Assembly (NCBI GenBank): GCA_002989075.1
Contig: PSQN01000015.1
Location: 2,046,001-2,110,000, forward strand
Reading direction: 5' to 3'
Origin: Arthonia radiata
Lineage: Eukaryota > Ascomycota > Arthoniomycetes > Arthoniales > Arthoniaceae
DNA: 64,000 nucleotides
The notes under the pieces are model-generated. The model had not been told where the DNA came from. It ran no database searches and worked only from the letters and a program-made list of their open reading frames with translations. Positions 10,901 through 19,882 of this stretch are shown here, one piece after another (position 1 is the stretch's first letter; every line of letters starts with the position of its first letter). Made by a program: the position numbers and the translations under genes.

Positions 10901-11189
10901 GTCGCCATAAGTCTTCGCCGTTGTCTGGCGGCTCTCGATGCTCTGCTCGTGCACGTCCGGCGCCATGTCTCTGCATGCGCCCCTCGCCCAACGCTGATTG
11001 TGGGATATTGTGGATGAAAAGCCAAATGCAGAAGCAGGCAACGATGAAGCCCAGTATGCGCCTCTTCCTCAACAACGGGGACTTGGACGACTTTGGCAGC
11101 CAGCCATTGGCCTGCGCCTTTGGTTTGAGGTCGTCATCACGCTTCCCCAGCTCCTCATCGTTGGGGAATATGCGCGATCGGATCGTCAT
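7986..11189 (-). CDS. Type II membrane glycosyltransferase (GT2-like) with repetitive C-terminal tail
   Basis: Single exon, 1067 residues. After a basic cytosolic N-terminus there is one membrane anchor at residues about 45-65 (ILGFIVACFCIWLFIHNI), typical of Golgi type II enzymes. Residues about 120-580 resemble fungal glycosyltransferase family 2-like proteins: an IEIVVQAPQDSS...RLLKSLERADYGG start of the transferase fold, a LTVELP strand, HILVLSPQAELSP near the centre and a TGAALIFADKW segment. From about residue 640 the protein becomes charged and low complexity, including about four 16-residue DEAKAD-type units, then closes with a conserved-looking ALTNEERRELNSLQARVKG and GRIGGWDIGGYDEAIIDE segment. 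Donor and acceptor sugars are unknown. Its start is divergent from MLH1, about 345 bp away. Confidence 0.65.
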   Translation of the reverse strand: MTIRSRIFPNDEELGKRDDDLKPKAQANGWLPKSSKSPLLRKRRILGFIVACFCIWLFIHNIPQSALGEGRMQRHGAGRARAEHREPPDNGEDLWRQAQQAQDDDVPVSATSSKEREEDINNARDYDGPIRFYYLASSLHAAAKVSGQRASNKNVLFAAADLKSLADLVPMACEMARWRRNNVHVAVMGRDAMPLDEIKRVNAADNESTCPVFWHDARPDFARKSASHRMEVSVAGALGHIENFMHPQAVITNYPDLEEDFFLHAVSRKTKELAQTHIELPKGASENLSWMSRLDARALHSWHTATIEIVVQAPQDSSSNVVRLLKSLERADYGGFLPPRLTVELPHKLNNDIMLFLDEFQWPPSRYQNHIPYHELVLHRRIPDRRLADWEASTRFMESFYPYDTMNSHILVLSPQAELSPTFFHYLKYQMLEYRYSGIADDLFGISLETPSSHLNGSESFLPPQQKTKKFADDEPSATSPFIWQAPNTGAALIFADKWIELHSFLTQFFIASEHPKTKTYFEKRQKQVSEKLPSWTEYLLDLMKARGYYFLYPGAVSENSGGTSLAVLHNDMFQIPEEYLKSREKEDSDPNSLPAGDVLEGSDDAYLSNHHISAEKDALKVERPLLRNLLAVLPAVPTSVSKASQDDEELPEPVPPLDSLPMLDHQGRETSMDNLEDRSADFANNYRQRAGGCTETESMDAEVVHGNAEDLFCIGEHEATADAKTKKPVSQDEAKADRAPSRKLGTEDEAKADKVPVRKQAAKDEAKAEKAAAPKPVGKGEEGVERASYPRTKSVEHTAEVEQEIETATKPQFRATGAATTVNAAVDPEAYAATAVAGFKDKLSKNKHYEDDIPVINIEDHALTNEERRELNSLQARVKGSGKNGKQDAKADAESDPETDAKGASNAEGTKPSRSRADDEKDAEQAHNMEPVIDEREYERTDEYAPEKPQPKETTVDRPTAVGARPDSTDVPGNAESAPEPAQRPQGAADAKGQREKSNMPAEAQDAAIGARGGKTAKKGRIGGWDIGGYDEAIIDEKAAAAGKLDYARNKGRKNEDKVKNDGGGG
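8830..9030 (-). repeat. In-frame 48-nt tandem repeat coding 16-residue units
   Basis: Within the glycosyltransferase gene, the string cggctttygcctcatc recurs at 8882, 8930 and 8978, exactly 48 nt apart, so each unit encodes 16 residues beginning DEAKA. Flanking units are more degenerate. Because the period is a multiple of three, length changes would leave the tail in frame. Confidence 0.8.
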
Positions 11190-11534
11190 GGTGACCCGCC
11201 CGTTTTATTGGTATGATGGGGAACAGCTGCGAGGGTCTTTAGCCTCATGGCGCAAACCCGATAATCAAGGCGCAGCTGGAGAAGTGTATGCGCTTATCGC
11301 ACTGAGGAGGTACACGGGCCGAGGGGTCGGTACATGCATCCGCATGGACATGAGATGGGAAAGTGAGACAAGGGTACAGATGAAGAAGAGGCGGCCAGTT
11401 TACTTGCAATCACCCCTTGGCTGCGTTGCACACGCGTCTTCCCTTCTTTTCCTCTTCATATTCATTGATATCATATTCAACATCGCACCACCACGCTGTA
11501 GCCTCCGGGCGAAACAGTGGCTGCACGGCTATAG
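11190..11534. promoter_or_regulatory. Divergent promoter region, glycosyltransferase / MLH1
   Basis: 345 bases between the two start codons, so both promoters must lie here or overlap the genes. A pyrimidine-rich stretch (cttcccttcttttcctcttc, about 11437-11456) precedes the MLH1 start, as is common just upstream of fungal transcription starts. No specific factor site is claimed. Confidence 0.45.
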
Positions 11535-13763
11535 ATGGAGGATGACAGCAGAGGGGTTAAACGCAAGGCGGACGAAGATCTCAACCCACCCAGACGCATC
11601 AGAGCCCTTGACCAAGATGTCGTCAATAAGATCGCTGCCGGTGAGATCATCGTTGCGCCTGTACATGCTTTGAAAGAGCTCATTGAAAATGCCGTCGATG
11701 CTGGATCTACTTCACTCGAGATCTTGGTCAAAGACGGCGGCTTGAAGCTATTGCAGATCACCGATAATGGTCATGGCATCAACCGTGACGACCTGCCAAT
11801 CTTATGCGAGCGCTTCACCACCTCGAAGCTCAAGGCATTCGAGGACTTGACTAGTATCGGCACCTATGGCTTCCGAGGCGAGGCTCTGGCCAGCATCAGC
11901 CACATCGCTCATCTCACCGTGACCACCAAGACCAAGGAGACGAGTTGTGCCTTTCGAGCAAAGTTTGCTGGCGGTGCTCTCACTCCTGGACGCAATCCTG
12001 AGCCTTGCGCTGGTCGTCAAGGGACTCAAATCACCGTGGAGGACTTATTCTACAATGTGCCTACCCGGCGTCGTGCTTTTCGATCTGCCTCTGAAGAGTA
12101 TTCCAAAATACTAGATCTCGTAGGCAGGTATGCAGTACACTGTGCTGGCGTCTCTTTCTCCTGCAAAAAGCAAGGAGATGCTTCCAACAGTGTTATGATA
12201 CAAGCTGCAGCGAACACCGTCGATCGAATCCGTCAGGTTCATGGAAGTCCTGTTGCCAATGAGCTCATCGATTTCGAGGTCTCAAACGAGGCATGGGGAT
12301 TCAAAGCCAAGGGCTACACCAGCAATGCCAATTACCACGTCAAACGGACACAGCTGCTGCTCTTCATCAATCACCGCGCGGTGGAGTCTTCCACAATCAA
12401 GAAAGCGGTTGAGCATACCTACTCCATATTCTTGCCGAAAGGGGGCCATCCGTTCCTCTATCTCGACCTTGAGGTTGATCCTAAACGTGTGGACGTCAAT
12501 GTCCATCCGACAAAGCGCGAAGTCAATTTCTTAAACGAAGATGAGATCGTTGACAAGATTTGCGAAGAGATTCGCGTTCGACTAAGTAATGTAGACACAA
12601 GCCGTACCTTCATGACACAAAGTGTTCTACCTGGTGTGAAGATACCTACGATATCGTCTGACCCTGGCAGCAGTCCAAGTAAACGACCCAGCGTTCCTGA
12701 CATCCCAACTGATCCGGACCGAACTCAGAAACAGACTCAACGCCCGCCAGCGATCAAGCATTATGAGAACAACCTCGTCAGGACGGATTCAAAGGCTCAA
12801 AAGATTACGAACTTCATGACAGCTGGCTCGAATGCCCCGTCATCCCCGTCCAAGCAAACTTCGGTGCCAGCTCAGGAAGACGATAACGAAGAGTCTCATG
12901 TCGACGTTGACTCAATGGAGTACGAGCTGACGGATCGTGAGCCGACCATCTGTCGCCTGGCGAGCGTGAAGGAGCTTCGCGCCGCTGTACGCGAAACATC
13001 GCACGAAGAGTTGACCGAGGTCTTCTCCACACACACGTTCATAGGCATCGTAGACTATCAACGACGTCTAGTTGCCATTCAATCTGGAGTCCGACTTCTG
13101 CTCGTGGACTATGGCCTGGTCCTCACGGAGTTCTTCTACCAGCTTGGTTTGACGGAGTTCGCAAACTTTGGGACCATCAAGCTGGATCCGCCGCAGCCAC
13201 TGCGTGAGGTGGTTGGCATTGCCGCGGATCTGAAATCCAAGAGTGTGTCCTCGCAAGACATCGATTGGCACAGCGCAGCGGACATGGTCACTGCACAGCT
13301 CATTGAGCGACGAGACATGCTATTAGAGTATTTCTCTCTAGACGTCTCTGCGGACGGCCAACTGAGGGGACTACCACTACTGATGAAAGGGTACACGCCG
13401 AGCATGGGTAAGCTGCCGGACTTTTTGATCAGGCTCGGCCCATGCGTGAACTGGGGCGACGAAAAGGCCTGCTTTCTTAGCTTCTTGCGCCAGCTGGCAT
13501 CGTGGTACGTGCCAGAAGCCATTTCAGATGCACCATCGACCAATGGGGGAGATCTGCCGATCCAGTCAGGTGCACCTGAGGGTCAAATGGCAGTTGAGGA
13601 AGATTCGGCCCTTGCAGCGAGGCGCCGCGAGATTGGCCGTGCTGTGGAGACTGTGCTCTTCCCAGCTCTCAAGGCCCGGCTCATCGCTACGAAAGGCATG
13701 CTGAAGGGCGTCACTGAGATGGCCAATCTGAAAGGGCTTTATCGGGTCTTCGAGCGTTGCTGA
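11535..13763 (+). CDS. MLH1: DNA mismatch repair protein Mlh1
   Basis: Intron-free frame of 742 residues, normal length for fungal Mlh1. The GHKL ATPase is complete: ELIENAVDAG at residues 48-57 (catalytic Glu51, metal-binding Asn52), DNGHGI at 77-82, and the GFRGEAL loop at 112-118, followed by a transducer domain with VDVNVHPTK near residue 320. A Ser/Pro-rich linker (about 355-450) separates the C-terminal dimerisation domain, and the protein ends in the characteristic FERC, the C-terminal motif by which Mlh1 contributes to the MutL-alpha endonuclease site in Pms1. Mlh1 acts in the nucleus with Pms1 and Mlh3 in mismatch repair and meiotic crossing over. The start is the first in-frame ATG; the preceding basic residues (KRK) are compatible with a nuclear signal. 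Confidence 0.97.
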   Translation: MEDDSRGVKRKADEDLNPPRRIRALDQDVVNKIAAGEIIVAPVHALKELIENAVDAGSTSLEILVKDGGLKLLQITDNGHGINRDDLPILCERFTTSKLKAFEDLTSIGTYGFRGEALASISHIAHLTVTTKTKETSCAFRAKFAGGALTPGRNPEPCAGRQGTQITVEDLFYNVPTRRRAFRSASEEYSKILDLVGRYAVHCAGVSFSCKKQGDASNSVMIQAAANTVDRIRQVHGSPVANELIDFEVSNEAWGFKAKGYTSNANYHVKRTQLLLFINHRAVESSTIKKAVEHTYSIFLPKGGHPFLYLDLEVDPKRVDVNVHPTKREVNFLNEDEIVDKICEEIRVRLSNVDTSRTFMTQSVLPGVKIPTISSDPGSSPSKRPSVPDIPTDPDRTQKQTQRPPAIKHYENNLVRTDSKAQKITNFMTAGSNAPSSPSKQTSVPAQEDDNEESHVDVDSMEYELTDREPTICRLASVKELRAAVRETSHEELTEVFSTHTFIGIVDYQRRLVAIQSGVRLLLVDYGLVLTEFFYQLGLTEFANFGTIKLDPPQPLREVVGIAADLKSKSVSSQDIDWHSAADMVTAQLIERRDMLLEYFSLDVSADGQLRGLPLLMKGYTPSMGKLPDFLIRLGPCVNWGDEKACFLSFLRQLASWYVPEAISDAPSTNGGDLPIQSGAPEGQMAVEEDSALAARRREIGRAVETVLFPALKARLIATKGMLKGVTEMANLKGLYRVFERC

Positions 13764-14285
13764 AGCACAATGAGGGCCACTGATCCTTAAGCTCACGATT
13801 CGATGACCCACATTTGAGTGTATGGGTACATGTATGAATGATACAGGACATGCCACGGCGTCTTACGAGAGGACTTGTAGACTAGACGCAGCAGCTAGCG
13901 TAACATGTTTCGAGCAATGTATCAAGCAAGTTCAAATGGAAAGCCATCTTCGTCTGAGGGCGACAGCCATTTGCCCACGACACGCCCGCTGCCGGTCTTC
14001 CTTTTCGAGCCGGAAAATTGGTAGAGAGTGTGTGGACGCGACGACGTCACTGGGCGACGCTGGACCGAGACCGCCTTCTTCCGAGCGCGACAGCTTCAGA
14101 AGCTCTCTCAGTCACACCACCTACCCTCTTGTCTTTTTCTTGCATCTTACTGTCTTACATGCCAGTCGGTGCGCGGGTCTGAAACCTCATGCCACGCTCG
14201 TCGTTCCTTTCCAATGCCTAGCCATTTCAGCAGCCTATCCTAGATTTCAATCCCCACTTCCCCTTCAACTCCCACCGCACATACA
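13764..14285. other. Intergenic region MLH1 - NADH dehydrogenase
   Basis: About 520 bases. The portion just before the next gene is C/T rich (for example cccacttccccttcaactccc near 14250), a usual fungal leader composition. No extra gene was recognised; open frames here are extensions of neighbouring sequence. Confidence 0.45.
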
Positions 14286-16388
14286 ATGCCGCCAGCATTG
14301 TTCCTTCGGTTCGCGCGACCTCAGCGGACGCTCTCAAGCGCATGCCGGAGCTGCAATGCCTTTCCACAGACGCATCCTCAGCGAAGAGACCTGATTCTAC
14401 GCCGTTGCAAGGCCTCTTTTCACACCACTCCATCGCGCAGACCTGTTCCTCCGCACGCGATATCCTCCACTCGAAGTACTCAGACAAGATCTGTTCGCGC
14501 AACCCCTGCTCTCCGCGCCTCTGATGAAGTCAAATTTCGATCCACATTCTCCAGAGTCTTCTACAAGACTTTTGCATACCTAGGCATCTTCGTGGCAGGC
14601 ACTGGTCTCGCTGTCATTGGCTTCTTCGTCTACGATGCCTCTACCTACCGCGAAGACCTCTCATCCAGCGAAATCCCCGTCTCCTCCCTCGCGCTCAACC
14701 CTCGCCGTGGAGGGCCAAAGAACCTCCCCATAATCGACCACTTCATCGACGACGACGAGTGCGAAGAGAGCAAGCACCAGAAACACAAGCCCAAGCTCGT
14801 TCTTCTCGGCACAGGATGGGGGAACATCGCACTGTTGAAGAAGCTCATACCCGGTGAATACCATGTTACAGTCATATCACCCTCCAATTACTTCCTCTTC
14901 ACACCAATGCTCCCCTCGGGCACAGTCGGCACCCTCGAACTCCGCTCCCTCGTCGAGCCCGTCCGCCGCATCGTCTCCCGTCTCAAAGGCCATTTCCTCA
15001 AAGGCACCGCCGTGGACGTCGATTTCTCCAACAAGCTCGTCGAAGTCGCCGCCACCTCCTCCACCGGCGAAACTCAAGCCTTCTACCTCCCGTACGACAA
15101 ACTCGTCCTCGGCGTCGGCGCCGTCACCAACCAGCACGGCGTCAAAGGCCTCGAGCACTGCCACTTCCTCAAAGACATCGACGACGCCCGTAAAATCCGC
15201 AACCGCGTCGTCGCCAACCTCGAGCGCGCTTGTCTCCCCACCACCACCGACGATGAGCGCAAGCGTCTGCTCTCCTTCGTCGTCTCGGGCGGCGGGCCCA
15301 CCGGCGTCGAGTTCGCCGCCGAGCTCTTCGACATGCTCAACGAGGACCTTTCCCGCTACTACCCCAAGCTCCTCCGCAACGAGATCTCCGTCCACGTCAT
15401 CCAGTCCCGCTCCCACATCTTGAATACCTATGACGAGGCTCTCTCCAAATACGCTGAGGAGCGCTTCGCCCACGACCAGGTCGACGTGCTCACGGACTCC
15501 CGTGTCAAGGAGGTCCAAAGCGACCGCATCGTATTCTCCCAGAAGGACTCCGCCACAGGCCAGATTACGACGAAAGAGCTCCCCATGGGCTTTTGTCTGT
15601 GGTCCACCGGCGTCGCGCAAAACCCGCTCGTCTCGAAACTCTCCGAAAGCCTCGGCGACGAGCAGCGCAACCGACACGCTCTAGAGACCGACACACATCT
15701 TCGCGTCGCAGGCACCCCGCTCGGCGACGTCTACGCCATCGGCGACGCCTCCACCGTCCGCAACAACGCCGCCGACCACATCATCACCTTCCTGCGCACG
15801 CTCGCGTGGGAGAAGGGCCGCGACCCCGAAGCCATCACGCTGTCCTTTAAAGACTGGCGGAACGTGGCCGCCGACGTGAGGAAGCGGTTTCCACAGTCCG
15901 CGGATCAGCTGAAACGGCTGGACAGGCTGTTCGCGCAGTACGACCACGATCACTCTGGGAGCCTGGACTTCGCCGAGCTGCACGAGCTGCTGAAGCAGAT
16001 TGATAGTAAAATGACGAGTCTGCCCGCGACGGCGCAGCGCGCGCATCAGCAGGGGCAGTACCTGGCGCATAAGTTCAATAAGCTCGCGCAGAGCCATGAT
16101 GCGCTAGTGGCGAATGGGATCATTGATCTGCCTGGAGAGAGTACGATGAATCTCGATGAGATGGTGTACAAAGCGTTCGAGTACCGGCACATGGGGTCGT
16201 TAGCGTACATTGGGAACTCCGCAGTGTTTGATTTTGGAGATGGCCTGGGGTTCAGTGGCGGATTACTGGCGGTGTATCTGTGGCGGAGCGTGTACTTTGC
16301 CCAGAGTGTGAGTTTGAGGACGAGAGTGCTGTTGGCGATGGATTGGGGCAAGCGGGCGATGTTTGGGCGGGATTTGATGAATTTTTAG
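14286..16388 (+). CDS. NDE1: External alternative NADH dehydrogenase with EF-hand (type II, rotenone-insensitive)
   Basis: Single exon, 700 residues. The Arg/Ser-rich N-terminus is a mitochondrial presequence, followed by a membrane span at about 97-117 (YLGIFVAGTGLAVIGFFVYD). The FAD-binding GTGWGNIA motif is at about 175-182, and the NAD(P)H-binding VSGGGPTGVEFAAEL at about 333-347. GDVYAIGDAST near residue 480 is the second FAD contact. An EF-hand loop DHDHSGSLDFAE lies at about 553-564 inside an insertion, as in the calcium-dependent external enzymes of Neurospora and plants. The C-terminus has the GSLAYIGNSAVFD and amphipathic membrane-binding helix of NDH-2 enzymes. It oxidises cytosolic NAD(P)H and passes electrons to ubiquinone without pumping protons. 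Calcium dependence and substrate preference are inferred from the family. Confidence 0.92.
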   Translation: MPPALFLRFARPQRTLSSACRSCNAFPQTHPQRRDLILRRCKASFHTTPSRRPVPPHAISSTRSTQTRSVRATPALRASDEVKFRSTFSRVFYKTFAYLGIFVAGTGLAVIGFFVYDASTYREDLSSSEIPVSSLALNPRRGGPKNLPIIDHFIDDDECEESKHQKHKPKLVLLGTGWGNIALLKKLIPGEYHVTVISPSNYFLFTPMLPSGTVGTLELRSLVEPVRRIVSRLKGHFLKGTAVDVDFSNKLVEVAATSSTGETQAFYLPYDKLVLGVGAVTNQHGVKGLEHCHFLKDIDDARKIRNRVVANLERACLPTTTDDERKRLLSFVVSGGGPTGVEFAAELFDMLNEDLSRYYPKLLRNEISVHVIQSRSHILNTYDEALSKYAEERFAHDQVDVLTDSRVKEVQSDRIVFSQKDSATGQITTKELPMGFCLWSTGVAQNPLVSKLSESLGDEQRNRHALETDTHLRVAGTPLGDVYAIGDASTVRNNAADHIITFLRTLAWEKGRDPEAITLSFKDWRNVAADVRKRFPQSADQLKRLDRLFAQYDHDHSGSLDFAELHELLKQIDSKMTSLPATAQRAHQQGQYLAHKFNKLAQSHDALVANGIIDLPGESTMNLDEMVYKAFEYRHMGSLAYIGNSAVFDFGDGLGFSGGLLAVYLWRSVYFAQSVSLRTRVLLAMDWGKRAMFGRDLMNF

Positions 16389-16567
16389 GTGCGGAATGAG
16401 GGTGCATGGGAGGTTCTATGTGTATAGCTATGAGGTGTAGAGCACCCAAACGACCAAGGGTGAAACGATAGACTTCAATGCTTTGATGGATCATGCTACG
16501 ATGGTGGTGTGACGCCGCGCTCCATGTCCACCCACTTGATTCCCACAGTCTGTAATCCTTCAGCCTT

Positions 16568-17012
16568 TCAATATCCGTCGTCGGCCGACTCCTCATCACC
16601 AGTCCACGCCGCGTCATCCATCTCCTCCCCATCCTCCGACTCATCATCCTGCCATTTATCCCACACGTAGTCGAAAACCCAGTCATGCACGCCCCAGTCC
16701 CACCACAGATCCTCAAGAAAGTATCGCACAGTCAATGCACCCAAAATGATGAATCACATCCCGAAGCTAGCACTAATGATCAATCTGCCAACTGCCAAGG
16801 ACTTGTCGATGAGGTTGAGAGCGACGGCATAAAAGAGTATTTCCGTCGCGCTCCAATCTTCTGCGTCCATCTGGTGGAGGCCGTTGTGGTAGCCGGGCGT
16901 GAGGTGAATGGAGGCCGTCGGGATACGATCGGGAAGGAGGGCTGGAAAAGGTGTTCAATCCGATGCCGAGAGAGTCGTGTTGTGGGATATTGAGAAGTGT
17001 TCCTCTCGGCAT
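16568..17012 (-). pseudogene. Decayed gene for a small membrane protein (one frameshift, one nonsense codon)
   Basis: Read on the minus strand, an ATG at 17012 starts a frame MPRGTLLNIPQHDSLGIGLN that loses sense at a run of four T; dropping one T continues as FPALLPDRIPTASIHL, TPGYHNGLHQMDAEDWSATE and a hydrophobic helix LFYAVALNLIDKSLAVGRLI. A TGA then interrupts between GM and FIILGALTVRYFLEDLWWDW, after which the frame runs on through a Trp-rich and then acidic tail to a TGA at 16568. No GT-AG intron fits either break. The continuous coding character on both sides suggests a real protein of about 145 residues with one or two membrane helices. It could be a young pseudogene or two sequence errors. 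The family was not recognised. It is convergent with the NADH dehydrogenase gene. Confidence 0.5.
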
Positions 17013-17794
17013 GAACTGATTTGGGGAGGTGCAGTTGTGTTCTGTGGCCTACGTGCTGAGAAGCAGCACAGTCGATGGGCGCACGCGTTGATGGGGCAAC
17101 GTGAGGGTTGGATAGTCTCTTTCTTAGTGAGGCAAAAGCTTTGTTGGCGAGAGGTTGCGCAGATTACATCCCGAGAAAAGGTGGTTTGGGAGGGAAAAAA
17201 GGGACCAAGGACAGACGACTTGACCTTAGGTGCACTTCAACAGAAACGACAGAGTAGGTTGAGGGAAGCGCTCGATCAAATAGGGACACGCGATAGCAAG
17301 ATGAGAGTGAAGACTGGTGGCTGTCGAGGCGAGAGCATGACATACAAAAAAGTAATGTTGTGTTGGGCTGAATGGCGTGTTACTACATGAGATTTCCGAG
17401 AAGAGTCAAGTACGCAAGCGGTGCCTGTGTCGTAATCAAAGGTCCTCCTCTTTTGAGGACAGCGTAATGACAATTAATACTTTTCATATTGATGGTGCTG
17501 ACATTTTTCGAGGATTGGTGACATTTGAAAGCGTTTGGGTGATGAGCACACAATACAGGAGCCTGAAATCTTAGCGATGTGTCGGAAGCACTGCTGTCTG
17601 TCTCTGTGGCGGGGTGTTGTAAGACATTGTTGTCATAACTCAAAGGGCCGTCCGGTGACGGCTCAGAGTGCCGTCCGATATTCGGGTCATTTGCGATGGT
17701 GATACAAGACTTCGACATGTTTGGGTGGATACCAAATTGTCCACAAGATCATATGTGTTGAGAGGCTAAATGCTTCTCATCGCACCTCTCGAGC
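17013..17794. other. Intergenic region, no gene seen
   Basis: About 780 bases between two minus-strand features. Several open frames of 60-160 codons overlap each other on both strands and none shows a motif or consistent composition. No RNA gene or repeat was recognised. Confidence 0.4.
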
Positions 17795-19170
17795 TCACAC
17801 TTCTACCGGAGCCTTCTCCTTGCCAGAGCCCAGATTCAATCTGAGCATAATTGGCTTGGCCGTCTCTAAAGGACCGGCGCTTGAGGGGTTGCGGCGCTGG
17901 GAATCTTCTATCGTGTAGCGGTTTACCTTTTTCACCTTCGGCTTGGGTGCATCGTTGATGAACGTGAATGACTTGGGCGGGCTCGCCTTCCTAGGCGGAG
18001 GGTGTGTCTCGGTGGGAGTTCCAACGTTCATGCGACCGCCATAGTTCATGTCGACGGGTGATCTCTGACTCGATTGCATGCTGTAAATCATGGCACGAGC
18101 GTTGTGGCGCTCAGCGGCGCGCTTGTAGCAGGAGAAGAGGTTACTGGCTTCGCGCTCGGTCAGACTCATGTTGAAACAGACTTTGCCCTGGTCGACGAGA
18201 TCTTCATATTCACCGGCAATCTTGTCCAAGTCCTTGTTCTGGGGAGAAGCTTCACGAAGTTCGTCAATGAGGATTCGTATCTGATCGGTCATGTCGTGAT
18301 CACGCGTATCTTCCTGAGGAGCTATGCTAGGCGGTGACAGCGACAAGTCGACGTCCATAGCGCCGTCGGTGCCGGAGGGATCGTCCTGTGCCGGTGACAG
18401 AGGCTCAGAGAGGTCATCGTTAGAGCCGCCTTCGTTATCTGAGATGGTGGCATCGGTGTCCTCTTCGTCATCACGTTTGGAAGGGCGATCAGTGGTAGCG
18501 GCGTCGAGCTTCGCCATACTATTGGCCATCTCCTTACCTTTGGCGGTTTGGCGGCGGTTGCGCATGGGACGCGCAGGTGAGAAGTCGGCAAGTGGCTCGC
18601 TTAAAAAGGATGATTCGTTTGCCTGATCATCATCTCCGAGCTTGCGCTTAGACGTACTGGAAGGGAATGAGCCATTGGACATTGCAGATTCGCGACGTCC
18701 CCGCGTCGCGCGAAGTGAGCGTCCGCTAGCAGGCGCTTCGTACTTCGCCGACTTCTGGGGGACACTTGAGAGGCGCTGATTCGGTGGACCTCGACGTGGC
18801 CACCCGTGACGTGTCTTCATGTGCTCGTTGAGTCTCCACGACGGCTTGAACTGCCGGCTAGAGACATTGGCCGGGCACCCAACAATGGGACATAGATCGA
18901 TATTGGGTGGTAGTACGTATGGCTCGCTCTGGCCAGGACACATTGGCGCGTCCAAGAAGAACTTGGACGTCTTGCCTGAAATGCGGTTAGCAGCGCGGCA
19001 AGGAGGGGGCGACAGGAAGCTTACGTACGTGATTTGCCATCGGGGTAGAACATGAAGGCCTTGGGGTCGATATCATCATCCTCGGACATGCTGTCCGCTT
19101 GGTCATCGTGAAGGTCGTTATGAACCGTCTCGTGTTCGCCATCTTGGGGTGCGCCCTTGTCGGAAGACAT
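17795..19170 (-). CDS. C2H2-like zinc-finger nuclear protein
   Basis: Minus-strand join of 19029..19170 and 17795..18975 across a 53-nt GTACGT...TTTCAG intron, giving 440 residues. The junction reads GKS-R-KTSKFFLDAPMCPG, joining two otherwise incomplete frames. Exon 1 is acidic (SEDDDIDPKAF). A single C-x4-C-x17-H-x4-H finger begins about 25 residues after the junction (CPIVGCPANV ... LNEHMKTRHGW). A long Ser/basic/acidic linker with nuclear-signal-like clusters follows, then a helical segment (QIRILIDELREASPQNKDL and MSLTEREASNLFSCYKRAAE) and a Pro/Ser/Lys-rich tail. It looks like a chromatin or transcription-associated protein, but no family was recognised. Met35 of the longer frame (at 19170) is chosen as start because the upstream residues are encoded by unrelated-looking leader sequence. 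Confidence 0.7.
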
Positions 19171-19882
19171 TGTGCTTGAAATGCAAGGTTTTTGGGGAGA
19201 TGTGGGGGTGGTGAAGAAAATGCACGACCCAACAGGAAAGTAAACCAGGGCAAATTTGTTTGTCAAATACACGACAGACCTACCAGAGCAATGTGCGGTC
19301 CTTGATTTAGTAGTCGACAGCGATGTGGGCGTATCTCACGTGCTGGGTGTTATGAAGTCGCCTTGCACGAGGGGTGATGGAAGCAGAGTGATGTAATGTA
19401 GCAAACGGAACAAAGAGAGGGAGGGTGTGAAGTTGGGAGGTGCCAGGCACCGTAATACCCGAATAGGCGCTAGCGACTTTTGTATATGGGATTGAGACTT
19501 TGGGGACGGGTGAAGGCCAGGGCACTTTTGCACCCTTCGCATACCTTTCCACGGCCGCGCTCGGCCTTTCAAGACCTTCAAAAACATATTCGCGTGTTTA
19601 AGCATTACATACATTCGTTTCGGTATCGTATGAACCGCCAATGTGTCCTGCGCAGCGTCCACTCCGCACCACACACGCGCCATATCGAGCTCAGAAAAAG
19701 TGTCTTATCAGATGATAGTGGCACTTATCTGGGCGCAAAACACGCGTCTTGAAAATCATTATATTTCCGGTGACTCTGCGTTGATTGCCCTCTTCGCCGT
19801 GCAGGCATTGCGGTTGTGTACAATACTCCTCACTGTCCAGAAGCGCTGACGAGCACACGCCTTCTATTTCGACTAGAGCAAC
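19171..19882. promoter_or_regulatory. Divergent promoter region, zinc-finger protein / SWP1
   Basis: About 710 bases between divergent start codons. No gene with recognisable features lies inside, although several 80-115-codon open frames occur on both strands. It must carry the promoters of both neighbours; no specific element is claimed. Confidence 0.4.

Noticed and set aside
14854-15423. Long Ser/Pro/Thr-rich open frames opposite or offset to the NADH dehydrogenase gene, including a 266-codon minus frame at 14877-15677
   Set aside because: They are frame shadows produced by the biased codon use of a certain gene and carry no domain.
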